From TMED14 sp003507115 (GTDB lineage: Bacteria; Bacteroidota; Bacteroidia; Flavobacteriales; Schleiferiaceae), in contig CALSOH010000004.1 of assembly GCA_943787925.1 (NCBI GenBank), positions 1-58,474 on the forward strand: 58,474 bases of DNA. The letters run 5' to 3'. Below are positions 17,074-25,892 of this stretch, piece by piece. Below the pieces are notes generated by a model. The model had not been told where the DNA came from, did not search any database, and saw only the letters and a program-made list of their open reading frames with translations. A program made the position numbers and the translations under genes. Numbering within the stretch: position 1 is the stretch's first letter; each line of letters begins with the position of its first letter.

Positions 17074-18579
17074 ATGGCCACACTGAAAGAGCTCGGCGCC
17101 CGCATATGGGCCAACATCGCCGCTCGGGAAACGGCTCGCTGGGCTGCCAAGCCCGTCGAAACCCAAGAAAAAGTATTTCAAAAGCTCATTGCCCGAGCCA
17201 AGGACACGGCTTTTGGTCGTGACCACGACTTTGCGAACATTCGGACCATGAAAGACTTTCAGGCCCGAGTCCCCGTGCGAGACTACGAAGAACTGCGTCC
17301 CTACATGGACCGCGTCGTGGCAGGAGAATCGGATGTGCTCTGGCCTGGAAAGCCCACCTACTTCGCGAAAACGAGTGGTACCACCTCGGGCGCCAAGTAT
17401 ATCCCTCTGACCAAAGAGTCTGTCCCCACCCAAATTAAATCCGCCCGAAATGCCTTGTTGGCACACATCCGAAACACGGGGCGCTCGGGCTTCTTGAACG
17501 GCAAAATGATCTTTCTTCAAGGGAGCCCCGAACTCGAAAGCAAAAATGGCATCCCCACGGGGCGGCTTTCAGGCATCACGGCCCACTTTGTTCCCTCCTA
17601 CTTGCTTAAAAACCGCATGCCCTCTTGGGAAGTAAACTGTATCGAAGATTGGGAACGCAAAGTAGATGCGATTGTGGAAGAAACTCACATGGCAGATATG
17701 ACCGTCATTAGCGGCATCCCGCCGTGGGTTCAAATGTATTTTGAGCGCTTGATGGCTAAGACGGGCAAGGCCACGATGGCCGAGGTCTTTCCCCATTTTG
17801 ACCTTTTTGTAACGGGCGGTGTTTCTTTTGAGCCCTACAAAGCGCGCTTTGCGGAGCTCTTTGGTCGGGACATCCCCATTTTAGAAACCTACCCGGCGTC
17901 TGAGGGCTTTTTTGCCTACCAAGACCAAAAAGAGAGCAAAGACCTTTTGCTTCTCTTAGACAACGCCATGTTTTATGAATTTATTCCGGCCGACCAGTAT
18001 TTTGAGCAAAGTCCTCCGCGGCTAACCATCGGCGAAGTGGAGATCGGGGTCAACTATGCTCTGGTGCTCAACACCAACGCCGGCCTCTGGGGATACAGCA
18101 TTGGTGACACGATTCAATTTGTGTCCACCTCCCCCTACCGCATCCGCGTTTCGGGCCGAATCAAACACTACATCTCCGCCTTTGGAGAGCACGTCATTGG
18201 TTCCGAGGTGGAATATGCGATGGAACAAGCCGTGCAAGCCCATGGCGGCCAAGTCCGCGAATTCACCGTCGCTCCGCAAGTCACCCCCACGGAGGGCGGG
18301 TTGCCTTACCACGAGTGGCTAGTTGAATTTGATGTGGCTCCGAAGGACCTTGTCGGATTTGCCCACGCTTTGGATGCCGCCATGCGCAAAAAGAATGTGT
18401 ACTACGATGATTTGATCGATGGAGGCATCTTGCGAACGTGCGTGGTACGAAATCTTCCGCCCGAATCTTTTATACGCTACATGAAGTCTGAAGGCAAATT
18501 AGGCGGCCAAAACAAGGTTCCACGTCTGATGAACGACCGCAAAATCGCGGACGCCTTGATGGCCTACTTAGAGGCCTAA
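17074..18579 (+). CDS. GH3 family protein (acyl-adenylate/amino-acid conjugase fold)
   Basis: A 501-residue protein of the GH3 auxin-responsive promoter family, related to the adenylate-forming ANL enzymes. Marks: KTSGTTSGAKYIPLTKES (nucleotide-binding P-loop-like motif near residue 105), ILETYPASEGFFAYQD (motif II near 270), VNYALVLNTNAGLWGYSIGDTIQF (near 330) and GRIKHYISAFGEHVIGSEVE (near 365). Plant members link amino acids to carboxylic acid hormones; in Bacteroidota the substrate is unknown. It follows the M23-like gene by 6 bp and its 3' end overlaps rnhA on the other strand by 12 bp. Confidence 0.9.
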   Translation: MATLKELGARIWANIAARETARWAAKPVETQEKVFQKLIARAKDTAFGRDHDFANIRTMKDFQARVPVRDYEELRPYMDRVVAGESDVLWPGKPTYFAKTSGTTSGAKYIPLTKESVPTQIKSARNALLAHIRNTGRSGFLNGKMIFLQGSPELESKNGIPTGRLSGITAHFVPSYLLKNRMPSWEVNCIEDWERKVDAIVEETHMADMTVISGIPPWVQMYFERLMAKTGKATMAEVFPHFDLFVTGGVSFEPYKARFAELFGRDIPILETYPASEGFFAYQDQKESKDLLLLLDNAMFYEFIPADQYFEQSPPRLTIGEVEIGVNYALVLNTNAGLWGYSIGDTIQFVSTSPYRIRVSGRIKHYISAFGEHVIGSEVEYAMEQAVQAHGGQVREFTVAPQVTPTEGGLPYHEWLVEFDVAPKDLVGFAHALDAAMRKKNVYYDDLIDGGILRTCVVRNLPPESFIRYMKSEGKLGGQNKVPRLMNDRKIADALMAYLEA

Positions 18580-19038
18580 TTTCCCGTCGTCCGGGGTGTA
18601 GCCCATGTCTTGTTCGGAGGGCGCGTGAGACGCGGCCACCGCCAAGCGATCGCAGCGTTCGTTTTCTGGATGTTCATTGTGGCCTTTGATCCAGGTATAC
18701 TCTACGCGGTGAGGCTCCATAGCTTTTAACAGGCGCTTCCAGAGGTCGGGGTTCTTGACTTTGGCCCAGCCTCGGCGCTTCCAATTGCCAATCCAGTTCT
18801 TTTGAAATGCGTCCACCACATATTTGCTGTCCGACACCACCGTCACTTCACAGCCTGCGACTTTTAACGCCTCCAGGCCCACAATGACCGCCAACAATTC
18901 CATCCGGTTGTTGGTCGTGTGGTAAAATCCTCCCGACAATTCCTTTTCATTGTTGCCATGACGCAAGATGGCCCCATAGCCCCCGGGGCCAGGATTGCCT
19001 TTGGCGGCGCCATCGGTATATAATTCTACGCGGGGCAT
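18568..19038 (-). CDS. rnhA: Ribonuclease HI
   Basis: A 156-residue enzyme that cuts the RNA strand of RNA-DNA hybrids. All four metal-binding acids are present: Asp in YTDGAAKGNPGPGG (about residue 9), Glu in NNRMELLAVI (about 48), Asp in VVSDSKYVVDA (about 70) and Asp in NERCDRLA (about 130). Length is normal. Its start overlaps the end of purN by 13 bp, so the two are probably one transcript from the promoter at 19643. Confidence 0.96.
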   Translation of the reverse strand: MPRVELYTDGAAKGNPGPGGYGAILRHGNNEKELSGGFYHTTNNRMELLAVIVGLEALKVAGCEVTVVSDSKYVVDAFQKNWIGNWKRRGWAKVKNPDLWKRLLKAMEPHRVEYTWIKGHNEHPENERCDRLAVAASHAPSEQDMGYTPDDGKLGL

Positions 19039-19637
19039 TGGTCGGGGCGAGGTAGGGGTTGGTTCAATAGCAAGGCTTCCACCACACGAGGGAGGGCCCA
19101 GTGTTCAGCCCGTAAGATACGAGCCTGTAGGTCCTCTGGGCCATCTTGGGGGGCCACAGGGACTCGACATTGGAAGAGCGCCCGACCCTCGTCGTAGCGC
19201 TCGGACACCTCGTGGACGGTGAGGCCCGACTCCGCATCCCCGGCTGCCAATACAGCACGATGGATATGAAGGCCGTACATGCCCGGACCCCCGTGCTTGG
19301 GCAGCAGGGCGGGATGCACATTCCAGATTCGGTGCGGAAAGGCTCGAATCCATTGGGCAGGAATCAATTTGAGATACCCCGCACAGACCACTGCGGAGAT
19401 CCCCGCGGCCTTCCATTGATCGATTACGCGATCGTCCTCGGCGCCGGGCGCGAAAACATGCACCGGCACGGATAAATCGCGGCTCAAAACACCCGCTTTC
19501 GGAGAATTTGTCCAAATTCCTTCGATGCGGCAAAATTTATGTGCCGTAAAATATTCGACCATTGCTGCCGCATTGCTGCCGCTTCCGGAGGCCAAAACAG
19601 CCAGTGAAATAAGGGGTTGAGGGGACTCCGAGGTCAT
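19026..19637 (-). CDS. purN: Phosphoribosylglycinamide formyltransferase
   Basis: A 203-residue enzyme of purine synthesis that moves a formyl group from 10-formyl-THF to GAR. Marks: ASGSGSNAAAMVEYF (phosphate-binding loop near residue 15), FPHRIWNVHPALLPKHGGPGMYG with the catalytic N and H near residue 107-110, and SGLTVHEVSERYDEG with the catalytic Asp near 145. Length normal. Start is preceded by TACCTTTG only five bases away. Confidence 0.94.
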   Translation of the reverse strand: MTSESPQPLISLAVLASGSGSNAAAMVEYFTAHKFCRIEGIWTNSPKAGVLSRDLSVPVHVFAPGAEDDRVIDQWKAAGISAVVCAGYLKLIPAQWIRAFPHRIWNVHPALLPKHGGPGMYGLHIHRAVLAAGDAESGLTVHEVSERYDEGRALFQCRVPVAPQDGPEDLQARILRAEHWALPRVVEALLLNQPLPRPDQCPA

Positions 19638-19642
19638 GCCGT

Positions 19643-19650
19643 CAAAGGTA
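19643..19650 (-). promoter_or_regulatory. -7 promoter element TACCTTTG five bases before purN
   Basis: Exact TAnnTTTG match on the minus strand. The distance to the ATG suggests a leaderless purN-rnhA mRNA. Confidence 0.55.
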
Positions 19651-19751
19651 GTTCATGGGGGTAAATCCGACCGGCTCTGAACGAAATGTATTGTACTAAA
19701 TGCCGGTATGGCGTTTCTTTGCACCGATTCAACCAATCTAAACTCACTGTT

Positions 19752-19988
19752 ATGTCGGATATCGCATCCCGCGTTAAGGCCATTATCGTCGACAAGCTCG
19801 GCGTTTCTGAAGCCGAAGTCACTGCCGAAGCATCATTCACCAACGATTTAGGTGCTGATTCTCTAGACACCGTAGAATTAATTATGGAATTCGAAAAAGA
19901 ATTCGATATCCAAATTCCAGATGACCAAGCCGAAAACATTGCTACGGTAGGTCAGGCTGTTTCGTACATCGAAGCCGCAAAAGCCTAA
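19752..19988 (+). CDS. acpP: Acyl carrier protein
   Basis: A 78-residue acidic helical protein that carries acyl chains in fatty acid synthesis. The phosphopantetheine site is Ser37 in LGADSLDTVELIMEFE. I start at ATG 19752 (MSDIASRVKAIIVDKLGV), which matches the normal length; a longer in-frame reading has no support. fabF follows after 11 bp. Usual Bacteroidota order acpP-fabF-rnc. Confidence 0.97.
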   Translation: MSDIASRVKAIIVDKLGVSEAEVTAEASFTNDLGADSLDTVELIMEFEKEFDIQIPDDQAENIATVGQAVSYIEAAKA

Positions 19989-19999
19989 TCATCCTTGGG

Positions 20000-21250
20000 G
20001 TGGAACTTAAGCGTGTAGTCGTTACAGGTATCGGGGCATTGACCCCGATTGGTAATAACGCCAAAGAATTTTGGGACGGCCTGCTCGAAGGAAAGAGTGG
20101 TGCCGCTCCCATTACTCGTTTTGACACCACCAAGTTCAAAACCCAATTTGCTTGCGAGATTAAGAATCTTCAGGTAGAGGACTTTATCGATCGCAAAGAA
20201 CTCCGCCGCATGGACCGATGCACGCATCTAGGTCTCATTGCGGCCGATGAAGCCATTCAAGATTCGGGAATTGCAGAATCCGAAACGTCCAAGGACCGCA
20301 TTGGCGTCATTTGGGGTTCCGGCATTGGGGGAATTGACACCTTTTTTGAGGAGGCGACCAGTTTCGTTGCAGGCGAGGGTGCGCCTCGCTTCAATCCCTT
20401 CTTCATCCCCAAAATGATTGCCGACATCTGCGGCGGTCATGTCTCTATGAAATACGGGTTCCGTGGCCCGAACTACACGACCGTTTCGGCCTGCGCCTCC
20501 TCTACAAACGCCATCATTGATGCCTTGATGTTGCTTCGCCTCGGCAAAGCAGATGTCATTGTTTGTGGTGGCTCCGAAGCAGCCATCGGCCCAGGCGGCA
20601 TTGGCGGATTTAATGCCATGCATGCCCTATCGACCCGAAACGAAGATCCCACCACGGCCTCCCGCCCATTTGACAAAGACCGCGACGGTTTTGTCATGGG
20701 AGAGGGCGCTGCCTGCATGGTGCTCGAGTCCTACGACCACGCCGTAGCGCGCGGTGCCAAAATTTACGCGGAGCTCGCTGGCGGAGGCTTGTCTGCCGAC
20801 GCACACCATTTAACAGCTCCCCACCCCGAAGGATTGGGTGCCTTGAATGTGATGCGCAATTGCTTGGAGGATGCCGGCTTGCGTCCGGAAGATGTCGACT
20901 ATGTCAACGTTCACGGCACATCAACCCCCCTGGGCGATATCGCGGAAACCAAAGCCATCCAGGGAGTTTTTGGAGAGCACGCGTACAGACTGAACATCAG
21001 TTCCACCAAATCCATGACGGGTCATTTACTCGGGGCCGCAGGGGCCGCCGAAGCTTTAGTCGCCTGCTTGAGCGTGGTTCACGACATCGTGCCGCCCACA
21101 ATCAATCACTTCACAGACGACCCTGAATTAGACGACAAGCTGAATTTCACCTTTAACGTAGCCCAAAAACGCATCGTCCGCGCCGCCCTGTCAAATACCT
21201 TCGGATTTGGTGGCCACAATGCTTCGGTGTTATTTAAGAAGGTGGTTTAA
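20000..21250 (+). CDS. fabF: Beta-ketoacyl-ACP synthase II
   Basis: A 416-residue condensing enzyme of fatty acid elongation. The catalytic triad is visible: Cys165 in VSACASSTNAI, His305 in HGTSTPLGD and His342 in TGHLLGAAGA; the C-terminus SNTFGFGGHNASVLFK is typical. The start is GTG (MELKRVVVTGIGALTPIG). It sits in a tight run acpP-fabF-rnc, with 3 bp to rnc. Confidence 0.97.
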   Translation: MELKRVVVTGIGALTPIGNNAKEFWDGLLEGKSGAAPITRFDTTKFKTQFACEIKNLQVEDFIDRKELRRMDRCTHLGLIAADEAIQDSGIAESETSKDRIGVIWGSGIGGIDTFFEEATSFVAGEGAPRFNPFFIPKMIADICGGHVSMKYGFRGPNYTTVSACASSTNAIIDALMLLRLGKADVIVCGGSEAAIGPGGIGGFNAMHALSTRNEDPTTASRPFDKDRDGFVMGEGAACMVLESYDHAVARGAKIYAELAGGGLSADAHHLTAPHPEGLGALNVMRNCLEDAGLRPEDVDYVNVHGTSTPLGDIAETKAIQGVFGEHAYRLNISSTKSMTGHLLGAAGAAEALVACLSVVHDIVPPTINHFTDDPELDDKLNFTFNVAQKRIVRAALSNTFGFGGHNASVLFKKVV

Positions 21251-21253
21251 TTT

Positions 21254-22015
21254 ATGCTTCGCACCCTTCTTTCCTACTTCAAAACGGTTCCTGCCGAATC
21301 CAAAGAATTACTTGCCGCTATTCGGGGAATGACCGGTGTGCGTCCCTACGATCCGAACATTTATCTCGCCGCCTTCCGCCGAAAGGTGGATGACCAAAGC
21401 CAAAAAAACGCGAATATGCGTTATGAACGCTTGGAGTATCTAGGCGATGCGGTATTGGGCGTTCTCATGGCGGAGTATCTCTATGACAAATATCCCAATG
21501 GGGATGAGGGATATCTCACGAGTATGCGCTCGAAAGTTGTCTCCCGTAAAGCGCTGAATCGCATCGCTGTAAAAATGGGCATTCCCGATTGGATGCAACA
21601 TTCCACGCGTGGGAGACGAATTGGAACCACTTCCGTCCCGGGCAATACGCTGGAGGCTCTGGTGGGTGCTGTATATGTGGATCGTGGGTGGAACGACACG
21701 AAAATTTTCGTCCACAAGCACTTGTTAGACGCGCATGTCAACTTTAACCGCGTCGAAAAAGAGGTTATTTCCTACAAAAGTCTTTTGATTGAGTGGGTCC
21801 AACGCCAGAAAAAGACGTTCGAATTTGTCGTCCTCGACGAAAATGGATCCCAACATCGAAATCGTTTTACGATGAGCGTTTCCGTCGATGGAGAGGTTCA
21901 AGGCGAGGGATCGGGACAATCTAAAAAAGCCGCGGAAGAAGCCGCTTCACGTGCCGCTTGCCAGGCCTTAAATCTTGGACGCCGTGAGCCGTCTCGTTCT
22001 CGACGACGTCGATGA
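21254..22015 (+). CDS. rnc: Ribonuclease III
   Basis: A 253-residue double-strand-specific RNase for rRNA processing. The signature NMRYERLEYLGDAVLGVL near residue 60 holds the catalytic acids; the second acidic site is GNTLEALVGAVYVDRGW near 130. The C-terminal double-stranded RNA-binding domain (about 175-245) ends in GSGQSKKAAEEAASRAA. It overlaps the following gene by about 30 bp, a coupled arrangement. Confidence 0.96.
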   Translation: MLRTLLSYFKTVPAESKELLAAIRGMTGVRPYDPNIYLAAFRRKVDDQSQKNANMRYERLEYLGDAVLGVLMAEYLYDKYPNGDEGYLTSMRSKVVSRKALNRIAVKMGIPDWMQHSTRGRRIGTTSVPGNTLEALVGAVYVDRGWNDTKIFVHKHLLDAHVNFNRVEKEVISYKSLLIEWVQRQKKTFEFVVLDENGSQHRNRFTMSVSVDGEVQGEGSGQSKKAAEEAASRAACQALNLGRREPSRSRRRR

Positions 22016-22484
22016 GGGAACACCTCCGAGTCTCTTGGGGCTCAGCACATCGCTGAGCGACCCTACGCTTGTTTTCTTTTTGAATCAAACCCTCTCCTGG
22101 TCCCTGCGGCGGGTGGAAGACCTGTCGTGCGTTCAAGCTCCTTTGCGCTCTCGGCACGCGCTCTATCGAGGGGCTGTAGGCGCCCAAGAACAGGCTTTGT
22201 TTTGGAATACTCCAGAAGAGACAGCCTGGCTCGCTGGACACGCTCCCTCCTCTTCCGGCCTGTTTTCAGGAGAAGACACGGCGCCCCCAAGGCGTCCATT
22301 CCTACAAAAACCCCCGAGAATTCATGCCGTCCTCATCCTGGATCCGCCGCTATCTCCCGGGGAAATGGTAAATTTGCAGCGGCAGATTGCACTGATATCA
22401 GGCGTGGTCGGTCAGAATGTCCTCCCTTGGTCTACCCTTCGTGTTCGAGATCATTTTCTCTTAGAACCACTGAACAAAGCATAA
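21984..22484 (+). CDS. IPExxxVDY family-like protein
   Basis: A 166-residue protein from a GTG start inside the end of rnc (a TTG nine bases upstream is also possible). Position between rnc and pyk and the pattern LSDPTLVFFLNQTLSWSLRRVEDL near residue 30 match the Bacteroidota IPExxxVDY family, whose function is unknown. The name-giving IPExxxVDY motif itself is not present; the matching place near the middle is proline- and arginine-rich (EDTAPPRRPFLQKPP). The C-terminal part (HAVLILDPPLSPGEMVNLQRQ) fits the family's fold. The assignment rests mainly on context. Confidence 0.6.
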   Translation: MSRLVLDDVDEGTPPSLLGLSTSLSDPTLVFFLNQTLSWSLRRVEDLSCVQAPLRSRHALYRGAVGAQEQALFWNTPEETAWLAGHAPSSSGLFSGEDTAPPRRPFLQKPPRIHAVLILDPPLSPGEMVNLQRQIALISGVVGQNVLPWSTLRVRDHFLLEPLNKA

Positions 22485-22497
22485 AGCGTACACCGCT

Positions 22498-23916
22498 ATG
22501 AAACGAACGAAAATTGTCGCCACCCTGGGGCCCGCCTCTTCCGAACTGCATGTTTTGGAAGCCATGTTGCATGCCGGTGTCAATGTGTTTCGGGTAAACT
22601 TTTCTCATGGAGATCATGCGCAGCATCGCACCACAATTCGCAACATCCGAGAGATATTAGATCGAACTGGATTGCATGCCGCCATTTTAGCTGATTTACA
22701 AGGCCCCAAGCTTCGAGTTGGCCATGTGGAAGAGGGCGCTATGGTTGCGCCGGGTGACCGCATCGTCTTCACCAACGAAGCCTGCGAAGGAACCAAGGAG
22801 CGCGTATACATGACCTACACGCAGTTTCCCAAAGACGTAAACCCCGGAGAAATCATCTTGCTTGATGATGGTAAATTGATGATGCGTGTGGTTTCAACCA
22901 ACCGCAAAAATGAAGTCGTCGCAGAAGTGGTTCAAGGAGGGGCGCTTTTGTCTAAAAAGGGAGTTAATCTTCCAAACACCCGCGTCTCTTTACCTTGTTT
23001 AACAGAAAAAGACTTGGCCGACCTCGAGGTTGCTTTAGAGGAAAATGCCGATTGGATTGGATTAAGCTTTGTGCGTAGCGCTCAAGACATTAAAGAGCTC
23101 CGAGCCATCTTGAAAAAGAAAAAATCCAACGCAGGAATTATCGCAAAAATTGAAAAGCCCGAAGCGGTTTCGGATATAGAACGCATCTTGGACGCCACGG
23201 ACGGCGTAATGGTCGCTCGGGGAGACCTCGGAGTGGAGGTGCCCATGGAAAGCGTGCCCTTGATCCAGAAAATGATTATCGCCAAAGCCGTTGAACGCGC
23301 CAAGCCCGTCATCGTTGCGACTCAAATGATGGAGAGCATGATTGACAGCATGACACCCAGCCGAGCTGAAGTCAATGATGTGGCCAATGCCGTGTTAGAT
23401 GGTGCGGACGCCGTGATGCTTTCTGGCGAAACCTCCGTGGGGAAGTTTCCCGTTGAGGTCGTCGCAACCATGGCCAAGATTGTTCTCGTCGCAGAAACCT
23501 CAGGGATTAATCACATCAAGGAACGCAAGCCCAAAAAAGGAGATGAGCGATTTGTGAATAATGCCATTTGCTTTCAAGCCGCCAAAATGGCGAATCTTGT
23601 TGGGGCAAAAGGCATTTGTACCATGACCTTCTCTGGGTATTCTGCCCAGTTAATTTCCTCCTTCCGCCCAAAGAGCAGCATCTACGCGTTCACCTCCAAC
23701 CGCGCCATTTTGAATAAAGTGAGCTTGTACTGGGGGGTATGCGGCTATTTCTACGACGGCCTAGAGTCCACTGATCAAACGATGGCCGACATAGCCGCCC
23801 GGCTCCGAAATGATGGCGTTGTGGTCGATGGAGATTACATCATTCAATTAGCAAGCATGCCCATCCTGAAGAAGGGCACGACCAACACGATGCGTATCAA
23901 GCGCGTCGGAGAATAA
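22498..23916 (+). CDS. pyk: Pyruvate kinase
   Basis: A 472-residue glycolytic enzyme (PEP + ADP to pyruvate + ATP). Marks: KIVATLGPASSE at the N-terminus, VNFSHGDHAQH, GIIAKIEKPEAV with the catalytic Lys near residue 220, GVMVARGDLGVEVP near 243, and MTPSRAEVNDVANAVLDG near 285. Length is that of the standard bacterial enzyme without an extra C-terminal PEP-utiliser domain. It ends the acpP-fabF-rnc-IPExxxVDY-pyk run and faces pheS across a terminator. Confidence 0.97.
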   Translation: MKRTKIVATLGPASSELHVLEAMLHAGVNVFRVNFSHGDHAQHRTTIRNIREILDRTGLHAAILADLQGPKLRVGHVEEGAMVAPGDRIVFTNEACEGTKERVYMTYTQFPKDVNPGEIILLDDGKLMMRVVSTNRKNEVVAEVVQGGALLSKKGVNLPNTRVSLPCLTEKDLADLEVALEENADWIGLSFVRSAQDIKELRAILKKKKSNAGIIAKIEKPEAVSDIERILDATDGVMVARGDLGVEVPMESVPLIQKMIIAKAVERAKPVIVATQMMESMIDSMTPSRAEVNDVANAVLDGADAVMLSGETSVGKFPVEVVATMAKIVLVAETSGINHIKERKPKKGDERFVNNAICFQAAKMANLVGAKGICTMTFSGYSAQLISSFRPKSSIYAFTSNRAILNKVSLYWGVCGYFYDGLESTDQTMADIAARLRNDGVVVDGDYIIQLASMPILKKGTTNTMRIKRVGE

Positions 23917-23924
23917 GGTCTTTT

Positions 23925-23943
23925 GCGCTTTTAAGCGCTTTTT
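23925..23943. terminator. Terminator between convergent pyk and pheS
   Basis: A short hairpin gcgct-ttta-agcgc followed by a T-run on the plus strand, and preceded by A/T-rich sequence for the other direction, lies in the 25-bp gap between the two genes. It probably serves pyk and may serve both. Confidence 0.6.
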
Positions 23944-24958
23944 ACATCGCCCCAGAGAAGAGGCTGAGGAAGCGCACATTATTCTCATAAAAGGCCCGTA
24001 TATCGGGTATTTGGAAGCGCTGCATGGCAATTCGCTCTATGCCCATGCCAAAAGCATACCCGCTGTACACGGTGGGATCAATCCCGCACGAAGTCAGTAC
24101 CGCGGGGTCCACCATGCCACAGCCCATAATCTCTAGCCAGCCGGTTCCCTTGGTCATGCGATGGTCCACTTCATTTTCTAAGCCCCACCAAATATCCATC
24201 TCTGCGGAGGGCTCGGTAAAGGGGAAATAGCTTGGGCGGAGGCGTATTTCCGTTTTTTCGCCAAAAAACGCTCGAGCAAACTCTAAAAGTGTCTGCTTCA
24301 TGTCCGCGAAAGAGACGTTTTGATCAATGTACAATCCCTCCACTTGGTGGAAAACGCAGTGGGAACGGCTCGAAATCGCTTCATTTCGAAAAACTCGGCC
24401 CGGAGCGATAATGCGAATCGGGGGGGTTTGCGTCTCCATGGTCCGCACCTGCACGCTGGACGTGTGGGTTCGAAGGGCCCAATCGGGGTCTTTAGCCAAG
24501 AAAAACGTGTCTTGCATGTCGCGCGCAGGATGCTCTAACGGGAAATTTAGGGCCGAAAAATTGTGCCAGTCGTCCTCCATTTCCGGGCCTTGGGCCACCG
24601 AAAAGCCCATGCGTTCGAAGATGGAAACAATTTCATTCCGCACTAAAGAGATGGGGTGGTGGGCCCCAGGAAGGGTGCCATACCCCGGGCGACTAAAGTC
24701 TTCTTGAGCCATCGTTCGGACGGGCTTCGGGGTGGTCTGGGCGGCGGCTAAAACCGCTTCAGCCTTTGTTTTTAGCGCATTTAGCGCCTGGCCTACCGCC
24801 TTCTTTTCTTCGTTTGAAACCGTCTTGAATTCGCCAAACAGCGCCGTCAATATGCCCTTCTTTCCTAGGTATTGGATGCGGAACTTTTCTGCCGCTTCAG
24901 GCGTCAAAAGCGTCGTTTGCTCAATCGTACGAATGTGTTTTTCAATGGTTTCCAGCAT
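23942..24958 (-). CDS. pheS: Phenylalanyl-tRNA synthetase alpha subunit
   Basis: A 338-residue class II synthetase subunit. Marks: GALPGAHHPISL-like motif TLPGAHHPISLVRNEI (motif 1 region near residue 120), PGRVFRNEAISSRSHCVFHQVEGLYID (motif 2, near 200), and GYAFGMGIERIAMQRFQIPD (motif 3 near 305). The N-terminal coiled-coil arm for tRNA binding is intact. pheT is not adjacent, which is common in Bacteroidota. Confidence 0.96.
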   Translation of the reverse strand: MLETIEKHIRTIEQTTLLTPEAAEKFRIQYLGKKGILTALFGEFKTVSNEEKKAVGQALNALKTKAEAVLAAAQTTPKPVRTMAQEDFSRPGYGTLPGAHHPISLVRNEIVSIFERMGFSVAQGPEMEDDWHNFSALNFPLEHPARDMQDTFFLAKDPDWALRTHTSSVQVRTMETQTPPIRIIAPGRVFRNEAISSRSHCVFHQVEGLYIDQNVSFADMKQTLLEFARAFFGEKTEIRLRPSYFPFTEPSAEMDIWWGLENEVDHRMTKGTGWLEIMGCGMVDPAVLTSCGIDPTVYSGYAFGMGIERIAMQRFQIPDIRAFYENNVRFLSLFSGAM

Positions 24959-24973
24959 GGGAAAGGAATCGTT

Positions 24974-24981
24974 TATATTTG
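24974..24981 (+). promoter_or_regulatory. -7 promoter element TATATTTG for the lipoprotein pair
   Basis: Exact TAnnTTTG match 34 bp before the ATG at 25016, in the gap divergent from pheS. Confidence 0.5.
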
Positions 24982-25015
24982 CTCAGCGCAGAGCGCAAAA
25001 CTATTGCAAACCCGG

Positions 25016-25414
25016 ATGAAGCTCAACAAAACACTCGTTTGGAGTCTAATTTTCTTCGCATTCCTCGGACTGAGCACCAGTTGCGAGGAGGAAGATACGC
25101 GTTCTCAGGTTCGCGTTCGCGTCCTAAATCAGGATTCTATCCCTATCCAAAACGCCTTGGTTCGCATGTTTGCGCCGGGCACCAACACGCTATTCACGGA
25201 TCCAGACACCCAAGGGTCCTATTGGAGGTATTCCGGTTTGGACGGGTGGTGTGAGCCCTCATTCAAGTTTGATGGCGAAGCCTTTTTGGACGTAGAAGCG
25301 GCCAAAGGAGGATGGCGTGGATGTAGCTATGTGCACGTCACCAAGGGATCTATCGCAGAAATTATTGTCATGATGAAACCCTACGGCGACTTAAATAACG
25401 GATGCCCCCAATGA
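25016..25414 (+). CDS. Small lipoprotein with a predicted Ig-like domain (copy 1)
   Basis: A 132-residue protein from ATG 25016 (MKLNKTLVWSLIFFAFLGLSTSC): a signal peptide with Cys at about residue 23, followed by EEED, which in Bacteroidota resembles a lipoprotein surface-export signal. The rest is a small beta-rich domain with RVRVLNQDSIPIQNALVRMFAP, the pattern of a transthyretin- or carboxypeptidase-regulatory-like fold. The next gene encodes a paralogue with the same pattern and overlaps by four bases (ATGA). Function unknown. Confidence 0.75.
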   Translation: MKLNKTLVWSLIFFAFLGLSTSCEEEDTRSQVRVRVLNQDSIPIQNALVRMFAPGTNTLFTDPDTQGSYWRYSGLDGWCEPSFKFDGEAFLDVEAAKGGWRGCSYVHVTKGSIAEIIVMMKPYGDLNNGCPQ

Positions 25415-25797
25415 AACGATTGCTTCTCTCCCTCTTTGTAGCGATGCTCGGCATGACCGCCTGCACGAAAGATGACGCTCCAGTCTATCGATTCTCCGTG
25501 GAAGTCACGGATGAAAATGGCGTGCCCATCCAAAACGCCTATGTCCGCGCCACTGCGCCGGTCGTCAACGCTATTCCCGACTTCCAGGGACACACAGGCA
25601 TTGACGGCATCATGCGAAATGATTCTGGAGATGATGTATTTGAATACCACATGCCGGCCGTTTTGCAAATTACCGCCCAAAAAGGGGACAACCCCCCGGT
25701 GGTCTTTGGTTGTGGCTATGTTAAGCTCGAGCCAGACAGCACCGTCGTCATGAAGATTGTCGTGCTTCCATACACGAACGGGTCTGCTGGCTGTTAA
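25411..25797 (+). CDS. Small lipoprotein with a predicted Ig-like domain (copy 2)
   Basis: A 128-residue protein (MKRLLLSLFVAMLGMTAC): lipobox Cys at about residue 18 followed by TKDD. The domain has SVEVTDENGVPIQNAYVRATAP, clearly related to the preceding protein, and a similar end (VFGCGYVKLEPDSTVVMKIVVLP versus GCSYVHVTKGSIAEIIVMMKP). Start overlaps the stop of copy 1, so both are made from one mRNA. A terminator follows. Such pairs may act as partners on the cell surface, but there is no direct evidence. Confidence 0.75.
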   Translation: MKRLLLSLFVAMLGMTACTKDDAPVYRFSVEVTDENGVPIQNAYVRATAPVVNAIPDFQGHTGIDGIMRNDSGDDVFEYHMPAVLQITAQKGDNPPVVFGCGYVKLEPDSTVVMKIVVLPYTNGSAGC

Positions 25798-25822
25798 CTA
25801 GCCGCAGATACCTGACCTTTCG

Positions 25823-25846
25823 CGCCCTCTTCGGAGGGCGTTTTTA
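25823..25846 (+). terminator. Terminator after the lipoprotein pair
   Basis: A 7-bp stem cgccctc-ttcg-gagggcg with a stable ttcg loop, followed by ttttt. Classic intrinsic terminator 25 bp after the stop codon. Confidence 0.9.
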
Positions 25847-25892
25847 TTCAAGGGCTCCGTATGCCTTCGTTTCTATGGGTGGTGGTCCCGCG

